Position numbers and translations under genes: made by a program. Source: Mixta theicola (GTDB lineage Bacteria; Pseudomonadota; Gammaproteobacteria; Enterobacterales; Enterobacteriaceae). Taken from it: 64,000 bases of DNA. The stretch lies in NCBI RefSeq assembly GCF_002895925.1, contig NZ_NWUO01000013.1, positions 49,678 to 113,677 of the forward strand. The letters run 5' to 3'. This document shows, piece after piece, positions 7,972 through 17,579 of this stretch. Numbering within the stretch: position 1 is the stretch's first letter; each line of letters starts with the position of its first letter. Under the pieces are notes generated by a model. It saw only the letters and a list, made by a program, of their open reading frames with translations. It was not told the DNA's origin and ran no database searches.

Positions 7972-8463
7972 ATGGCTCAGCAACGAATAATGCGCCTGCG
8001 CATCAACGGCAAAGAACACCCTCTGGCGCTTGATGCGCGCGTAACCCTTCTTGATGCCCTGCGCGAATACGCTAACCTGCCGGGCGCTAAAAAAGGCTGC
8101 GATCACGGTCAGTGCGGCGCCTGTACCGTGCATATCGACGGCGAACGGGTATTAAGCTGCCTGACGCTGGCCGCGCAGGCGGAAGGACATGAAATCACGA
8201 CCATCGAAGGGCTGGCTGGACCGGATGAAACGCTGCATGCGGTGCAGGCGGCCTTTTTACGCCACGATGCCTTCCAGTGCGGCTACTGCACGCCGGGCCA
8301 GATTATGTCCGCCGTGGCCTGTATTAATGAAGGTCATGCCAACAGCGACGATGAAATCCGCGAATATATGAGCGGCAACATCTGCCGTTGCGGCGCCTAT
8401 CCCTTTATTGTTGCGGCGGTGCGCGAAGCGGCGCAGCAGCTGCAACAGGAGCAGACGGCATGA
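7972..8463 (+). CDS. Aldehyde/xanthine oxidoreductase family, 2Fe-2S subunit (PaoA-like)
   Basis: A 163-residue iron-sulfur subunit of a three-part molybdenum hydroxylase; it passes electrons from the molybdenum centre to FAD. A plant-type 2Fe-2S domain (residues 5-80) shows CDHGQCGACTVH and a later Cys in VLSCL. The second all-helical 2Fe-2S domain shows CGYCTPGQ (about 103-110) and CRCGAY (about 138-143). E. coli PaoA is about 229 residues and has a twin-arginine signal; here the N-terminus begins directly with the ferredoxin domain, so this enzyme should remain in the cytoplasm. GGGAGA precedes ATG 7972. The next gene overlaps its stop by ATGA, so translation is coupled. Confidence 0.9.
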   Translation: MAQQRIMRLRINGKEHPLALDARVTLLDALREYANLPGAKKGCDHGQCGACTVHIDGERVLSCLTLAAQAEGHEITTIEGLAGPDETLHAVQAAFLRHDAFQCGYCTPGQIMSAVACINEGHANSDDEIREYMSGNICRCGAYPFIVAAVREAAQQLQQEQTA

Positions 8464-9458
8464 GAGAATTTGACTATCTGCGCGCCGAAGAGATCGCCGG
8501 CGCGACGGCAGCCACCAGCGTGCCGGGAAGCCGCTTCCTGGCAGGCGGCACCACCTTAATCGACCTGATGAAATGCGACGTCGAACAGCCTGACCGGCTA
8601 ATCGATATTACCTCTTTAGCCGGGATGTCGGCCATTGAGCTGGACGATGGCGTGATCCGCATCGGCAGCCTGTGCAAAATGAGTCAGGTGGCGCAACACA
8701 ACGCCTTGCAAAACGTCGCGCCCGCATTGATACAAAGCCTTACCAGCGCCGCCTCCGCCCAGCTTCGCAATATGGCGACCATCGGCGGCAATATTATGCA
8801 GCGTACGCGCTGCAGCTATTTTCGCGATCCGCGCGGCTATCAAAACTGCAACAAACGTCATCCCGGCTCCGGCTGCGCCGCCCGCAGCGGCATAAACCGC
8901 AATCATGCGGTTCTGGGCAACAGCGAACAGTGCATTGCCGTCTATCCGGGCGATCTGGCGGTGGCGCTGACCGCGTTCGATGCCACGCTGCTGCTGCAGG
9001 CGGTGGACGGCAACCAGCGGCGCGTAACAGTCGAAGATTTTTTACTGCTGCCGGGCGATCGTCCCGATCGGGAACAGGACTTACATGCCGGTGAAATAAT
9101 CACCGCCGTAGAGATACCGCTGACCGCTGCCCTGCAGCGCTCGCATTATCTGAAAGTACGCGATCGCAGTTCGTATGAATTTGCCGCCGCCAGTGCCGCC
9201 GTCGGGCTGGAGCTGGAGGAGGATGGCGTTACGCTGCGTGAGGTACGCATTGCGCTGGGCGGCGTCGCGACCAGGCCCTGGCGGCTACGCGCGCTGGAAC
9301 AGGCGCTGCGTGGCAAGCCGTTTAACGAGCAGCTGCTACGCGATTTGGCGCCGCTGTCCATGCAGGAAGCCAGCGCGCTGGCGCACAACGGTTACAAAAT
9401 TACGCTGGCGCCACGCGTTATCGTGCGGGCGTTGCTGAACGCGGGAGGCATGGCATGA
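8460..9458 (+). CDS. Aldehyde oxidoreductase FAD-binding subunit (PaoB-like)
   Basis: A 332-residue FAD subunit of the same complex. The FAD pyrophosphate motif is visible (FLAGGTTLIDLMK, about residues 23-35), as is ATIGGNIMQRTRC (about 106-118). As in E. coli PaoB, a cysteine-rich insertion follows (about 118-142, with CSYFRDP, NCNKRHP and GSGC), which in PaoB binds an extra 4Fe-4S cluster. That makes the PaoABC branch more likely than plain xanthine dehydrogenase. ATG 8460 overlaps the stop of the preceding gene, and the next gene overlaps this stop in the same ATGA arrangement, giving a tightly coupled operon. Confidence 0.9.
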   Translation: MREFDYLRAEEIAGATAATSVPGSRFLAGGTTLIDLMKCDVEQPDRLIDITSLAGMSAIELDDGVIRIGSLCKMSQVAQHNALQNVAPALIQSLTSAASAQLRNMATIGGNIMQRTRCSYFRDPRGYQNCNKRHPGSGCAARSGINRNHAVLGNSEQCIAVYPGDLAVALTAFDATLLLQAVDGNQRRVTVEDFLLLPGDRPDREQDLHAGEIITAVEIPLTAALQRSHYLKVRDRSSYEFAAASAAVGLELEEDGVTLREVRIALGGVATRPWRLRALEQALRGKPFNEQLLRDLAPLSMQEASALAHNGYKITLAPRVIVRALLNAGGMA

Positions 9459-11758
9459 GCGAGACCATTAAACGACATAACCCCGGCACCGCTGCCGACG
9501 CGCTGCAGGGGCTGGGCACCCGCCGCGATCGGGCCGACGGAAAGCTGAAGATTATGGGGCAGGCGCGCTACGCCGTCGATCATCCGGTAGATAACCTGTG
9601 TCATGCGGTGGTGGTGCAGTCCTCAGTTGCCGAAGGGGAAATCAGCCATATCGATGCCGAAACCGCGCGCCAGATGCCGGGCGTGCTGGCGGTTTACACC
9701 CATGAAAGCGGGCTGACCATTCATCCGCCCGCCACCTTCGCCAACGGCGGCGCGGCGGCGCAATCCTTTGTGCCGCTGCAAAGCCCGCGCGTGCGCTGGA
9801 ATGGACAGCATGTGGCGCTGGTGGTAGCGGAAACGCTGGAACAGGCGCAGGCCGCAGCGGCCAGCATCCATATTGATTACGTTGCGCAACCGGCGATTAT
9901 CCATCCGGACGATCCCCTCGCTCAGCCAAAGCCGGTAGCCGATCTGGATGTGGACTGGGGCGACGCCCAACAGGCGCTGCAGCAGGCGAGCGTCTCGATT
10001 AGCGGCACCTATACCACGCCGCGCGAATATAACCTGCCGATAGAGCTACACGGCTGCATTGCCGACTGGCGCGACGGCGAGCTGACCTTGTGGGAGCCGA
10101 GCCAGTGGGTCGGCGGCGCGCGCAACGTGGTTTCGCAGTGGATGGGTATCGATATTGAGAAGGTGCGGGTTCTTTCGCCGTTTACCGGCGGCGGCTTCGG
10201 TTCGAAAGGCGGTATTCAGCCTCATTCAGCGCTGGCCTGCGCGGCCTCGCGCTCGCTGGGCCGCCCGGTCAAACTGGTGCTAACGCGAGGACAAACCTTT
10301 ACCGGCTTCGGTGGTCGCCCCCGCACCCATCAGCAGCTTACGCTGGCCGCCAACAGCGAGGGCAAACTACAGGCGATCGTCCATGAAAGCTGGAACGAAA
10401 CCGCCCGTGAGGATACGCATCTTGAACCGTGCAACTCGGTTACCGCGCTGATGTATGCGGTGCCTAATTTTCATTCCCGTCATCGGCTGGTGCCGGTCAA
10501 CACCGTTAATCCCGGCTGGATGCGCGCGCCGGGCGAAAACCCCAGCAGCTGGGCGCTGGAAGTGGCGATGGACGAGCTGGCGTATGCGCTGAAGCTCGAT
10601 CCGCTGGAGCTACGCCTGCGCAACTACGCGGAGAAAGATCCGCAGGCCAACCTGCCGTGGAGCTCGCGTCGGCTACGCGAGGCTTATTCCGCCGGCGCAC
10701 AGGCTTTTGGCTGGGCGCAGCGCCCGCTGGCGCCTGGCACCCTGCGCGAAGGTCGTCAGCGCATCGGCTGGGGTATGGCTTCCGGCAGCTATCCGGTGCG
10801 GCGTACGCCGGGCGAAGCGGGGATCAAACTTAGTCAGGACGGCAGGCTGGAGGTGCGCAGCAGCGGTGCGGATATTGGCACCGGCACCTATACCATTCTG
10901 GCGCAAACCGCCGCCGACGTGCTGAGCGTGCCGTCAGAGCAGATCGATGTGCTGCTGGGCGATACCGACCTACCGCGTGCGCCGGTGGCCGGCGGCTCGC
11001 AGCTAGCGAACCTGCTAACCGCCGCCGTGTATAAAACCGCCCTTAAGCTGCGCGAGGAGCTGATTACGCTGGCGATCGGCAGCGCCGAATCGCCGCTATT
11101 CGGGGCCAGACGCGAGGATGTGATACTGGCGGAAGGCCAGCTGCGGCTGTTCAGCCAGCCGGGCAGCAGCCTGAGCTTTACCGATCTGCTGCGCGTCGCC
11201 GGACGGGAAACGCTGGAGGTCCAGGCGGATACTTTCCCTTCCAACGCCACGCAGAAAGATCGCGAGGCCGCTGACCGCACCTCGTCAAAAATGATCCCGC
11301 CCACCTCCGGCGGTTTTTCGGCGCACAGCTGGAGCGCTATTTTTGTCGAGGTGGCGGTTGATGAGGATTTCGGCACCGTGCGGGTGCGCCGTATCGTTGG
11401 CGCTTTCGATAGCGGCCGTCTGTATAACCCGAAGCTGGCGGAAAGCCAGTGGATCGGCGCGATGGTGATGGGGATTGGTCAGGCGCTGATGGAGGAAGGA
11501 TTGCTCGATGATGATAATGGCCGCGTGCTGAACGCCAGCCTGGCGGACTATCTGGTGGCGGTCAACGCCGACATTCCGCATATGGAAGCGATTAACGTCG
11601 GCGAACCGGACTATCAGGCCAGCGCGCTGGGCGGCAAAGCGGTAGGCGAGCTGGGCATCGTCAGCGTGGCGGCCGCCATCAGCAATGCGGTGTTCCACGC
11701 AACCGGCAAACGCATCCGCGATCTGCCGATTACGCTGGAGAAAATGTTAGCGGACTAA
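9455..11758 (+). CDS. Aldehyde oxidoreductase molybdenum-binding subunit (PaoC-like)
   Basis: A 767-residue catalytic subunit that should bind a molybdopterin (probably cytosine dinucleotide) cofactor and oxidise aldehydes. Visible motifs are FTGGGFGSKGG (about 243-253), the MRAPGENPS region (about 350-360), the cofactor-binding GADIGTGTYT stretch (about 470) and the catalytic Glu in VGELGIVSVAAA near 730. It is somewhat longer than E. coli PaoC (732). The start overlaps the stop of the FAD subunit gene. No PaoD/XdhC-type insertion chaperone follows; the next gene is amn. Cofactor sulfuration must therefore be provided from elsewhere. Confidence 0.92.
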   Translation: MSETIKRHNPGTAADALQGLGTRRDRADGKLKIMGQARYAVDHPVDNLCHAVVVQSSVAEGEISHIDAETARQMPGVLAVYTHESGLTIHPPATFANGGAAAQSFVPLQSPRVRWNGQHVALVVAETLEQAQAAAASIHIDYVAQPAIIHPDDPLAQPKPVADLDVDWGDAQQALQQASVSISGTYTTPREYNLPIELHGCIADWRDGELTLWEPSQWVGGARNVVSQWMGIDIEKVRVLSPFTGGGFGSKGGIQPHSALACAASRSLGRPVKLVLTRGQTFTGFGGRPRTHQQLTLAANSEGKLQAIVHESWNETAREDTHLEPCNSVTALMYAVPNFHSRHRLVPVNTVNPGWMRAPGENPSSWALEVAMDELAYALKLDPLELRLRNYAEKDPQANLPWSSRRLREAYSAGAQAFGWAQRPLAPGTLREGRQRIGWGMASGSYPVRRTPGEAGIKLSQDGRLEVRSSGADIGTGTYTILAQTAADVLSVPSEQIDVLLGDTDLPRAPVAGGSQLANLLTAAVYKTALKLREELITLAIGSAESPLFGARREDVILAEGQLRLFSQPGSSLSFTDLLRVAGRETLEVQADTFPSNATQKDREAADRTSSKMIPPTSGGFSAHSWSAIFVEVAVDEDFGTVRVRRIVGAFDSGRLYNPKLAESQWIGAMVMGIGQALMEEGLLDDDNGRVLNASLADYLVAVNADIPHMEAINVGEPDYQASALGGKAVGELGIVSVAAAISNAVFHATGKRIRDLPITLEKMLAD

Positions 11759-11820
11759 CCCCTCTGGCGGAATGGTTCTAAGCTATAGAGCAACGCAAAG
11801 CTGAAAACCGGAGGAGAAAA

Positions 11821-13281
11821 ATGGCTAACGACCATTTCGCTAATGGACTGAATACGGCGCAGGCGCTGGAGCAGCTGGATGCGCTCTATTACCAGGCGGT
11901 GAGCGCCCTGCGTGACGCCATTAAAGCCTTTGTCGAGGAAGGCACGCTGCCGGATCCGCAGGCGCGTGCCAATGGGCTGTTCGTCTACCCGGAACTGCGT
12001 ATCAGCTGGGACGGCGCTTCACCACAAAAAAACCGCAGCCGGGCATGGGGACGATTCAGCCACGCCGGAAGCTATGCCACTACCATTACCCGTCCGGAAC
12101 TGCTGCGCCATTATCTGCGCGAGCAGCTGGCGGTTATCGAACGTGATTATGACGTCACGATAGCCGTTGGCCCGTCGCGCCAGGAGATTCCTTTTCCTTA
12201 CGTGATTGACGGCTCCGATATTGGGCTGGACCGCTCAATGAGCAGCGCGCTGGCAAAGCATTTTCCTACTACCGATCTGGCGAATATTGGCGATGAAACG
12301 GCAGACGGCATTTTTAACACCTCCAGCATTTTTCCCCTGAGCCATTTTGACGCGCTGCGTACGGATTTTTCTCTGGCGCGTCTGCGACATTACACCGGCA
12401 CGCCGCCGGAGCATTTCCAACCGTTTGTGCTGTTTACCAACTATACGCGCTACGTTGATGAGTTTGTGCGCTGGGCCTGTGAGCAGATTAACGATGAGAG
12501 CAGCCCGTATACCGCGCTCTCCTGCGCTGGCGGCGCGCTGATCGCAAAAGAAACGGAGGATGCCGAAGCCGCGCTCACCAATCTGGCGTGGAAAAAGCAT
12601 CAAATGCCCGCCTGGCACCTGATTTCGCCGAACCAGCATGGCATTACGCTGGTGAATATTGGCGTCGGGCCGTCGAATGCGAAAACTATCTGCGATCATC
12701 TTGCGGTGCTGCGTCCGCACGCCTGGCTGATGATCGGCCACTGCGGCGGCCTGCGGGAAAGCCAGCAGATCGGCGATTATGTATTGGCGCATGCCTACCT
12801 GCGTGACGATCACGTGCTGGATGCGGTGCTGCCGCCGGATATTCCAATCCCCAGCATTGCCGAGGTGCAGCGTGCGCTGTATGACGCCACTAAGGAGATC
12901 AGCGGGATGCCGGGCGAAGAGGTAAAAATGCGGCTGCGTACCGGTACGGTGGTCACCACCGACGATCGCAACTGGGAGCTGCGCTATTCAGCTTCGGCGC
13001 TGCGCTTTAATCTCAGCCGTGCGGTCGCAGTGGATATGGAGAGTGCGACCATCGCCGCACAGGGCTATCGCTTTCGCGTGCCCTACGGCACCCTGCTTTG
13101 CGTTTCCGATAAACCGCTGCACGGCGAGATTAAGCTGCCCGGCCAGGCTAACCGCTTTTATGAGGGGGCCATTTCCGAACATCTGCAAATCGGCATTCGG
13201 GCGGTGGAGCTGCTGCGCGCCGAGGGCGACAAGCTGCATTCGCGTAAGCTACGCACTTTTAACGAGCCGCCATTCCGTTAA
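11821..13281 (+). CDS. amn: AMP nucleosidase
   Basis: A 486-residue cytoplasmic enzyme that hydrolyses AMP to adenine and ribose 5-phosphate. The N-terminal AMP-nucleosidase domain (about 10-190) is followed by the nucleoside phosphorylase-like catalytic domain (about 270-470), with visible VNIGVGPSNAKTICDHLAV, MIGHCGGLR and VDMESATIAAQG segments. Length is close to E. coli Amn (484) and the recalled sequence is nearly collinear. GGAGGAG sits just upstream of ATG 11821. In E. coli amn is a near neighbour of nac, cbl and asn tRNA genes, as here, supporting conserved backbone order. Confidence 0.95.
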   Translation: MANDHFANGLNTAQALEQLDALYYQAVSALRDAIKAFVEEGTLPDPQARANGLFVYPELRISWDGASPQKNRSRAWGRFSHAGSYATTITRPELLRHYLREQLAVIERDYDVTIAVGPSRQEIPFPYVIDGSDIGLDRSMSSALAKHFPTTDLANIGDETADGIFNTSSIFPLSHFDALRTDFSLARLRHYTGTPPEHFQPFVLFTNYTRYVDEFVRWACEQINDESSPYTALSCAGGALIAKETEDAEAALTNLAWKKHQMPAWHLISPNQHGITLVNIGVGPSNAKTICDHLAVLRPHAWLMIGHCGGLRESQQIGDYVLAHAYLRDDHVLDAVLPPDIPIPSIAEVQRALYDATKEISGMPGEEVKMRLRTGTVVTTDDRNWELRYSASALRFNLSRAVAVDMESATIAAQGYRFRVPYGTLLCVSDKPLHGEIKLPGQANRFYEGAISEHLQIGIRAVELLRAEGDKLHSRKLRTFNEPPFR

Positions 13282-13316
13282 ATCTGTACTCAGACGCTCA
13301 GCCAGCCCAGCTTAAA

Positions 13317-13868
13317 TCAACAGACAGCCACCTGCGCGGTACGCGGCAGCACCATCAGCATATCGCCGCAGGTCAGCAGCAAATTAATGCCCTGCCCGTT
13401 TAGCGGCCATTCACGCAAAAATTCGATGACCTGCGGCGGCAGCTGCGGCGCCACGGCGCGGCGTTCCTGAATGCCCGGACCGCGCAGGCGCAGCGTCAGG
13501 CCGCCGTTAAGCGCCGGCACCTCCAGAATCATCGTCCCACCCGCCGCCGCGACGGCGTGCAAATCGGGATTACTGTCGCTGTGCAGCAGCGCCAGAGCCG
13601 CAGGCCGTTGATGACTCAGCGGCGCGCTACTGGCCTGATGCAGGCGCTCGCGCAGCGCTGGCGTATCCAGATATTCATCCAGCCACAGCGGGGTATCCGC
13701 TTCGTTCAGGGTCGTGAGCAGCGCGGTAGCCGCAGGCGACAGGCCCGCCCACCGCTGAGCGCAGGGCAGCGTGACGACCACGCCCGCTTCGTTCATTGCT
13801 TTTAAAATTCGGCGCAGCACGGGCTGCGTCTCTACTACAGGACGGTTCAGGCTCGCCAGTAAGCTCAT
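13317..13868 (-). CDS. phnH: PhnH, carbon-phosphorus lyase core component (orphan)
   Basis: A 183-residue homologue of PhnH, a subunit of the PhnGHIJ complex that activates phosphonates. Matches to E. coli PhnH (194) include RRILKAMNEAGVVVTL near residue 18, DTPLWLD, GGTMILEVPALNGG, LRLRGPGIQERR, a LLTCGD block and the final RTAQVAVC. GGAG precedes ATG 13868. No phnG, phnI, phnJ, phnK, phnL or phnM is present in the window and only a decayed phnF lies upstream. Without PhnG/I/J the protein cannot form the known complex, so this looks like an operon relic whose last intact gene survives by chance or for another use. Confidence 0.85.
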   Translation of the reverse strand: MSLLASLNRPVVETQPVLRRILKAMNEAGVVVTLPCAQRWAGLSPAATALLTTLNEADTPLWLDEYLDTPALRERLHQASSAPLSHQRPAALALLHSDSNPDLHAVAAAGGTMILEVPALNGGLTLRLRGPGIQERRAVAPQLPPQVIEFLREWPLNGQGINLLLTCGDMLMVLPRTAQVAVC

Positions 13869-13897
13869 GTTTTTCTCCGTTATTTATCGTCAGATAT

Positions 13898-14093
13898 TCA
13901 GGCGTTAAGTTCGCTGGCGGGATTGCAGTCCTGCTCCAGCGAATTCTGGCTAAAGCGGGTACGGGCATATTGAGGAGAATTAACAGAATGCATCAGCATC
14001 AGGGTGCCGATGTCGGCTCGGCGCAACGGTCGCTATTTCCTCGCTCTGCCGCAGCGAATAGGGTACAGCCCGGTGACTACTTTGCCGCAGCTA
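13898..14093 (-). pseudogene. phnF: phnF remnant (GntR-family phosphonate regulator)
   Basis: The open piece 13898-14032 encodes RTRFSQNSLEQDCNPASE and preceding residues. These match the E. coli PhnF stretch ARFSQNLLDQGSHPTSE, following a GTLMLM core that corresponds to GVLVLM. Upstream in another frame, LRQ...EEIA...SRHRH resembles the PhnF helix-turn-helix region. The reading frame is broken by a stop (14033-14035) and a frame change, and the C-terminal effector domain is missing. The remnant ends 29 bases before phnH, where phnG would normally lie. Confidence 0.6.
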
Positions 14094-14305
14094 AATGACA
14101 GGCGGGTTACGCGGTGATGGCAGCGGGATGAATTTGCGTTAAGGCCAGCGCTGCGGCCTTAAAAAGTAACAATAATGAATAAAAATAACTCTGCGCACCG
14201 TTTTAAATGACAGCCGTAGTTTTACCGCTACGCCAGATGTCAGGGAGCAAAATCTATTTTATCTGTCACAATTAAGTGATACAGAACGGTAAAAAGAGCG
14301 GGCAA

Positions 14306-16492
14306 ATGTTTAATAAAGATCAGCTTCCGGAACGTTTTCGACGCGAGTTTATTCGGGAAGTTATTTTTCCTTTAGCGGCAGTATTGCTCATTACCTGGTG
14401 CGCGGCCAGCTTCAGCCTGGTGTGGATCTCGCGACACAACAACAGCGAGGCGATCGTACAGCAGGAAAATATTATTAAATCCGCCTTTTCCCAGAGCATG
14501 ACCGAGCATTTTCGCCAGCTGCACAGCCTGACTAACTGGCCACCTTTAGACCAGCATTTGCAGCAGCCCAACGTCGATCCGCGCTGGCTGGATGATAACG
14601 TGGGCCATTGGCTGTATGAGATGTTTGGTCACCAGGATATTTTCATCCTCGATCCAGATGGCCGGATACTGAGCAGCTGGCAGAACGGTCAGCGCATTGA
14701 TAACCGCCACTGGAGCGCGTTTGAAGAGGCGCTGGCCCCCTGGCTGCTGCGTCAGGATCGTTCGCACGGCGGCCGCGGCATTCAGGGTACGGTTGATTTT
14801 GCCCGAATTGACGGGCGCGCGGCGCTGGTGGCCATCAACAATATTAGCAACGAAGAGATTAGCGGCGGCTTCAGGCTGGTTGGCATTAAATATTTCGACG
14901 ATGCTTTTCTCAACGAGCTGGCCCAGCACAGTCTGATTAATGGTTTGCACTATATCGGCGATCGACCCGCGCCGACGGGTCAGGTACGCTTTCAACTTAT
15001 CTCGCGTCTTGGCTTATCCGCCGGCTATTTCGCCTGGCGGCCGGAACAGCCGGGTAGCCAAATGATGAAGATGCTGATGCCGCTGTTCGCCGCGGTGCTG
15101 CTGGTTACCACGCTGGTTTGTATTATCATGATATATCGCCTTTGGCGGCTGCGTCTGCGGCTGACGCAGTCGATACTGCGGCTGGAAGCCAGCGAAGCAC
15201 AGGCGCAGCATCTGGCGTTTCATGATGTACTGACCGGACTGCCCAACCGGGCGCTGATCGATGAGCGTTTGACGCAGGCGCTGGCGCGCGCAGCGCGCAG
15301 CCGCAGTCAGGCGGCGCTGCTGCTGCTTGATCTCGATCGCTTTAAAAATATCAACGATACCTATGGTCACCACGCCGGCGACGATTTAATTATTGAAGTT
15401 TCACACCGACTTTCTACCTTACTGCGCGACGTTGATACCGTTGGACGAATTGGCGGCGATGAGTTCGTTATTGTGCTGGAAGACATTCAGGATCTCAGCG
15501 AAGTCGATACGCTGTGTCAGGGAATTATTGATGCGCTGGCGGAGCCTTATATGCTGCTTGGCAGCGAGGTCTGGATCGGCGCCAGTATCGGCATCGCGAT
15601 CGCGCCGCAGGACGGGCTGGATCGTCAGGATCTGATGCGCAAAGCGGATATTGCGCTGTATGAAGCTAAAAACGAGGGGCGGGCACAGTACCGCCGTTTC
15701 GCGCGCGCCATGGACGAATCGGTGCAAACGCGTCAGCAGATTGCCGCCGAACTGCGCCATGCGCTGCAGCAGCAGCAGGGGCTGGAAGTCTGGTATCAGC
15801 CGCTGATGGACGTGGCGGGCGAGCAGATTTTAGGTTTTGAAGCGCTGCTGCGCTGGCGACATGCGCAGCGCGGTTTTATCGCGCCGTCGGAATTTATTCC
15901 GATTGCCGAGGAAACCGGGTTGATTTTGCAGATCGGTGAATGGGTGCTGCGCGAAGCGTGCCAGGTTTCGCTGCGCTGGCCCACTCTCTCCATCGCTATT
16001 AACGTGTCGCCGCTGCAGTTTCGCGCCGCCGGGTTTGTGCAGCGCTTTAAGGATATTGTGCAGATGGAAGGCGCCGATCCGCACAACCTTGAGCTGGAGA
16101 TTACCGAGGGCGTATTGATTGAAGATGAGCGTGAAGCACGCACCATTATCATCGCCCTGCGTGAGGCAGGCTTTCGTATCGCGCTGGATGATTTTGGCAC
16201 CGGCTACTCCAGCCTGAACTATTTAAGCAATTTTCCAGTGGATAAAATTAAAATCGATCGCTCGTTTACCCAGTCGCTGGGCGTGGCGGAAAACTCAACG
16301 GCGATCGTTGAGTCTGTGGTGCGGCTTGGTCATGCGATGGGCCTGACCGTCACCGCCGAAGGGGTGGAAACGAACGGACAAATGTCGGCGCTGGCCGAGG
16401 CGGGCTGCAACCAGCTACAGGGCTATCTGTTTAGCCAGGCGGTGCCGCCTGACCAAATCGCCCCGATGCTGGAAAAGCGCAAGGCGGGATAA
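14306..16492 (+). CDS. Membrane-bound GGDEF-EAL cyclic di-GMP enzyme
   Basis: A 728-residue protein with two membrane helices (about residues 15-40 and 255-285) enclosing a periplasmic sensor domain of CHASE4-like size. A GGDEF domain (about 310-465) and an EAL domain (about 485-720) follow. The diguanylate cyclase signature RIGGDEF is intact. The phosphodiesterase motifs are also intact: GFEALLRWRH, AINVSPLQF, LEITEG, LDDFGTGYSSL and QGYLFSQA. Both activities are therefore possible; which dominates cannot be read from sequence. ATG 14306 is preferred (weak AGAG upstream); GTG 14276 would add ten residues. It stands alone, with a long 5' gap holding the phnF remnant on the other strand. Confidence 0.9.
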   Translation: MFNKDQLPERFRREFIREVIFPLAAVLLITWCAASFSLVWISRHNNSEAIVQQENIIKSAFSQSMTEHFRQLHSLTNWPPLDQHLQQPNVDPRWLDDNVGHWLYEMFGHQDIFILDPDGRILSSWQNGQRIDNRHWSAFEEALAPWLLRQDRSHGGRGIQGTVDFARIDGRAALVAINNISNEEISGGFRLVGIKYFDDAFLNELAQHSLINGLHYIGDRPAPTGQVRFQLISRLGLSAGYFAWRPEQPGSQMMKMLMPLFAAVLLVTTLVCIIMIYRLWRLRLRLTQSILRLEASEAQAQHLAFHDVLTGLPNRALIDERLTQALARAARSRSQAALLLLDLDRFKNINDTYGHHAGDDLIIEVSHRLSTLLRDVDTVGRIGGDEFVIVLEDIQDLSEVDTLCQGIIDALAEPYMLLGSEVWIGASIGIAIAPQDGLDRQDLMRKADIALYEAKNEGRAQYRRFARAMDESVQTRQQIAAELRHALQQQQGLEVWYQPLMDVAGEQILGFEALLRWRHAQRGFIAPSEFIPIAEETGLILQIGEWVLREACQVSLRWPTLSIAINVSPLQFRAAGFVQRFKDIVQMEGADPHNLELEITEGVLIEDEREARTIIIALREAGFRIALDDFGTGYSSLNYLSNFPVDKIKIDRSFTQSLGVAENSTAIVESVVRLGHAMGLTVTAEGVETNGQMSALAEAGCNQLQGYLFSQAVPPDQIAPMLEKRKAG

Positions 16493-16565
16493 AACGCTTC
16501 TTTTCTTTAACGGCTGAGAAAGCCAGGGCGCGCTGCGCAGGCACCCTGTCATTTAACCGGGCGTT

Positions 16566-17411
16566 TTACTGCGGGAAATCGGTGCCGAGCGAGGTCTCTT
16601 GCCATGCTTCAATCTGCGCCAGCCGCTCGCGTAGTTTATGGGTGACCGCTTCAAAGCCAAAAGCCCCCATCACCAGATGACGCGGCGGATGCGCATCTTC
16701 GGTAACCGCAATCATCGCCGCTGCGGCACGCGCCGGATCGCCTGGCTGTTTGCCGCTGTAGCCAGCGGTATTCTTCATGCGCGCGCCGGCGGTTTCGGCA
16801 TAATCTTCAATGCGGTTTTCCGTCTGATGCAGCGAGCGTCCAGCCCAGTCGGTACGGAACGGGCCCGGTTCGACGCAGGTGACCTTAATGCCCAGCGGCG
16901 CGCCCTCAACGGCCAGCGCATCTGACCAGCCCTCCACCGCATGTTTGCTGGCGGCATAATAGCCGGAACCAGGGAAACCAATCAGCCCCGCTACCGAGGT
17001 GATATTAATAATGTGTCCACGCCGCGCCTTGCGCATTGCCGGAAGCACCGCGCGCGTCATGGCGAACAGGCCAAAAACGTTAGCATCAAACTGCGCGCGG
17101 ATCTCCGCTTCGACGCCCTCTTCGACCGACGACTGATAGCCATAGCCCGCGTTATTAACCAGCACGTCGATAGTGCCGAACTTCGCCAGCGTTGCCTTGA
17201 CCGCGCTATCAATATTGGCGCTGTCGGTGACATCAAGCGCCAGCGCCAACGTCTGTTGCTCTTTCCCTGCCACCAGATCCGCTACTTTTTGCACATCGCG
17301 GGCGGTCACCACTACGTTAAAACCACGTTCAATGGCCTGTTCAGCCAGCTCACGGCCAAAGCCGGTAGAGCAGCCGGTAATAAACCATACCGGGCGCGTT
17401 ACTGTTGTCAT
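16566..17411 (-). CDS. Short-chain dehydrogenase/reductase (SDR)
   Basis: A 281-residue classical SDR oxidoreductase. The NADP-binding motif TGCSTGFG lies at residues 13-20, NNAGYGYQ near 87 and the catalytic Ser plus YYAASKHAV (YxxxK) near 155. The C-terminal extension resembles YkvO/YusZ-type SDRs of unknown substrate. It is an isolated gene reading toward the GGDEF-EAL gene, with about 70 bases between their 3' ends. No regulator adjoins it. Confidence 0.9.
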   Translation of the reverse strand: MTTVTRPVWFITGCSTGFGRELAEQAIERGFNVVVTARDVQKVADLVAGKEQQTLALALDVTDSANIDSAVKATLAKFGTIDVLVNNAGYGYQSSVEEGVEAEIRAQFDANVFGLFAMTRAVLPAMRKARRGHIINITSVAGLIGFPGSGYYAASKHAVEGWSDALAVEGAPLGIKVTCVEPGPFRTDWAGRSLHQTENRIEDYAETAGARMKNTAGYSGKQPGDPARAAAAMIAVTEDAHPPRHLVMGAFGFEAVTHKLRERLAQIEAWQETSLGTDFPQ

Positions 17412-17579
17412 ACTGTTTTCCTTATTTGCGTTCGGGCGATGCAGAACACCACCTTTAACTTTTTGTACTTAAAGGATGAGTATCAGCAAGCCTTCGCCTG
17501 TTTTAAATAGGTTAATGCCTTCAGGTTTATTCAAATATTTGCCGAATCGGCCGGTCGCAGGTTGTATCCCTTAACCTGG

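Noticed and set aside
12235..12813. Long minus-strand frame inside amn
   Set aside because: It is opposite the well-supported amn gene and has no motif; high-GC genes produce such antisense frames.
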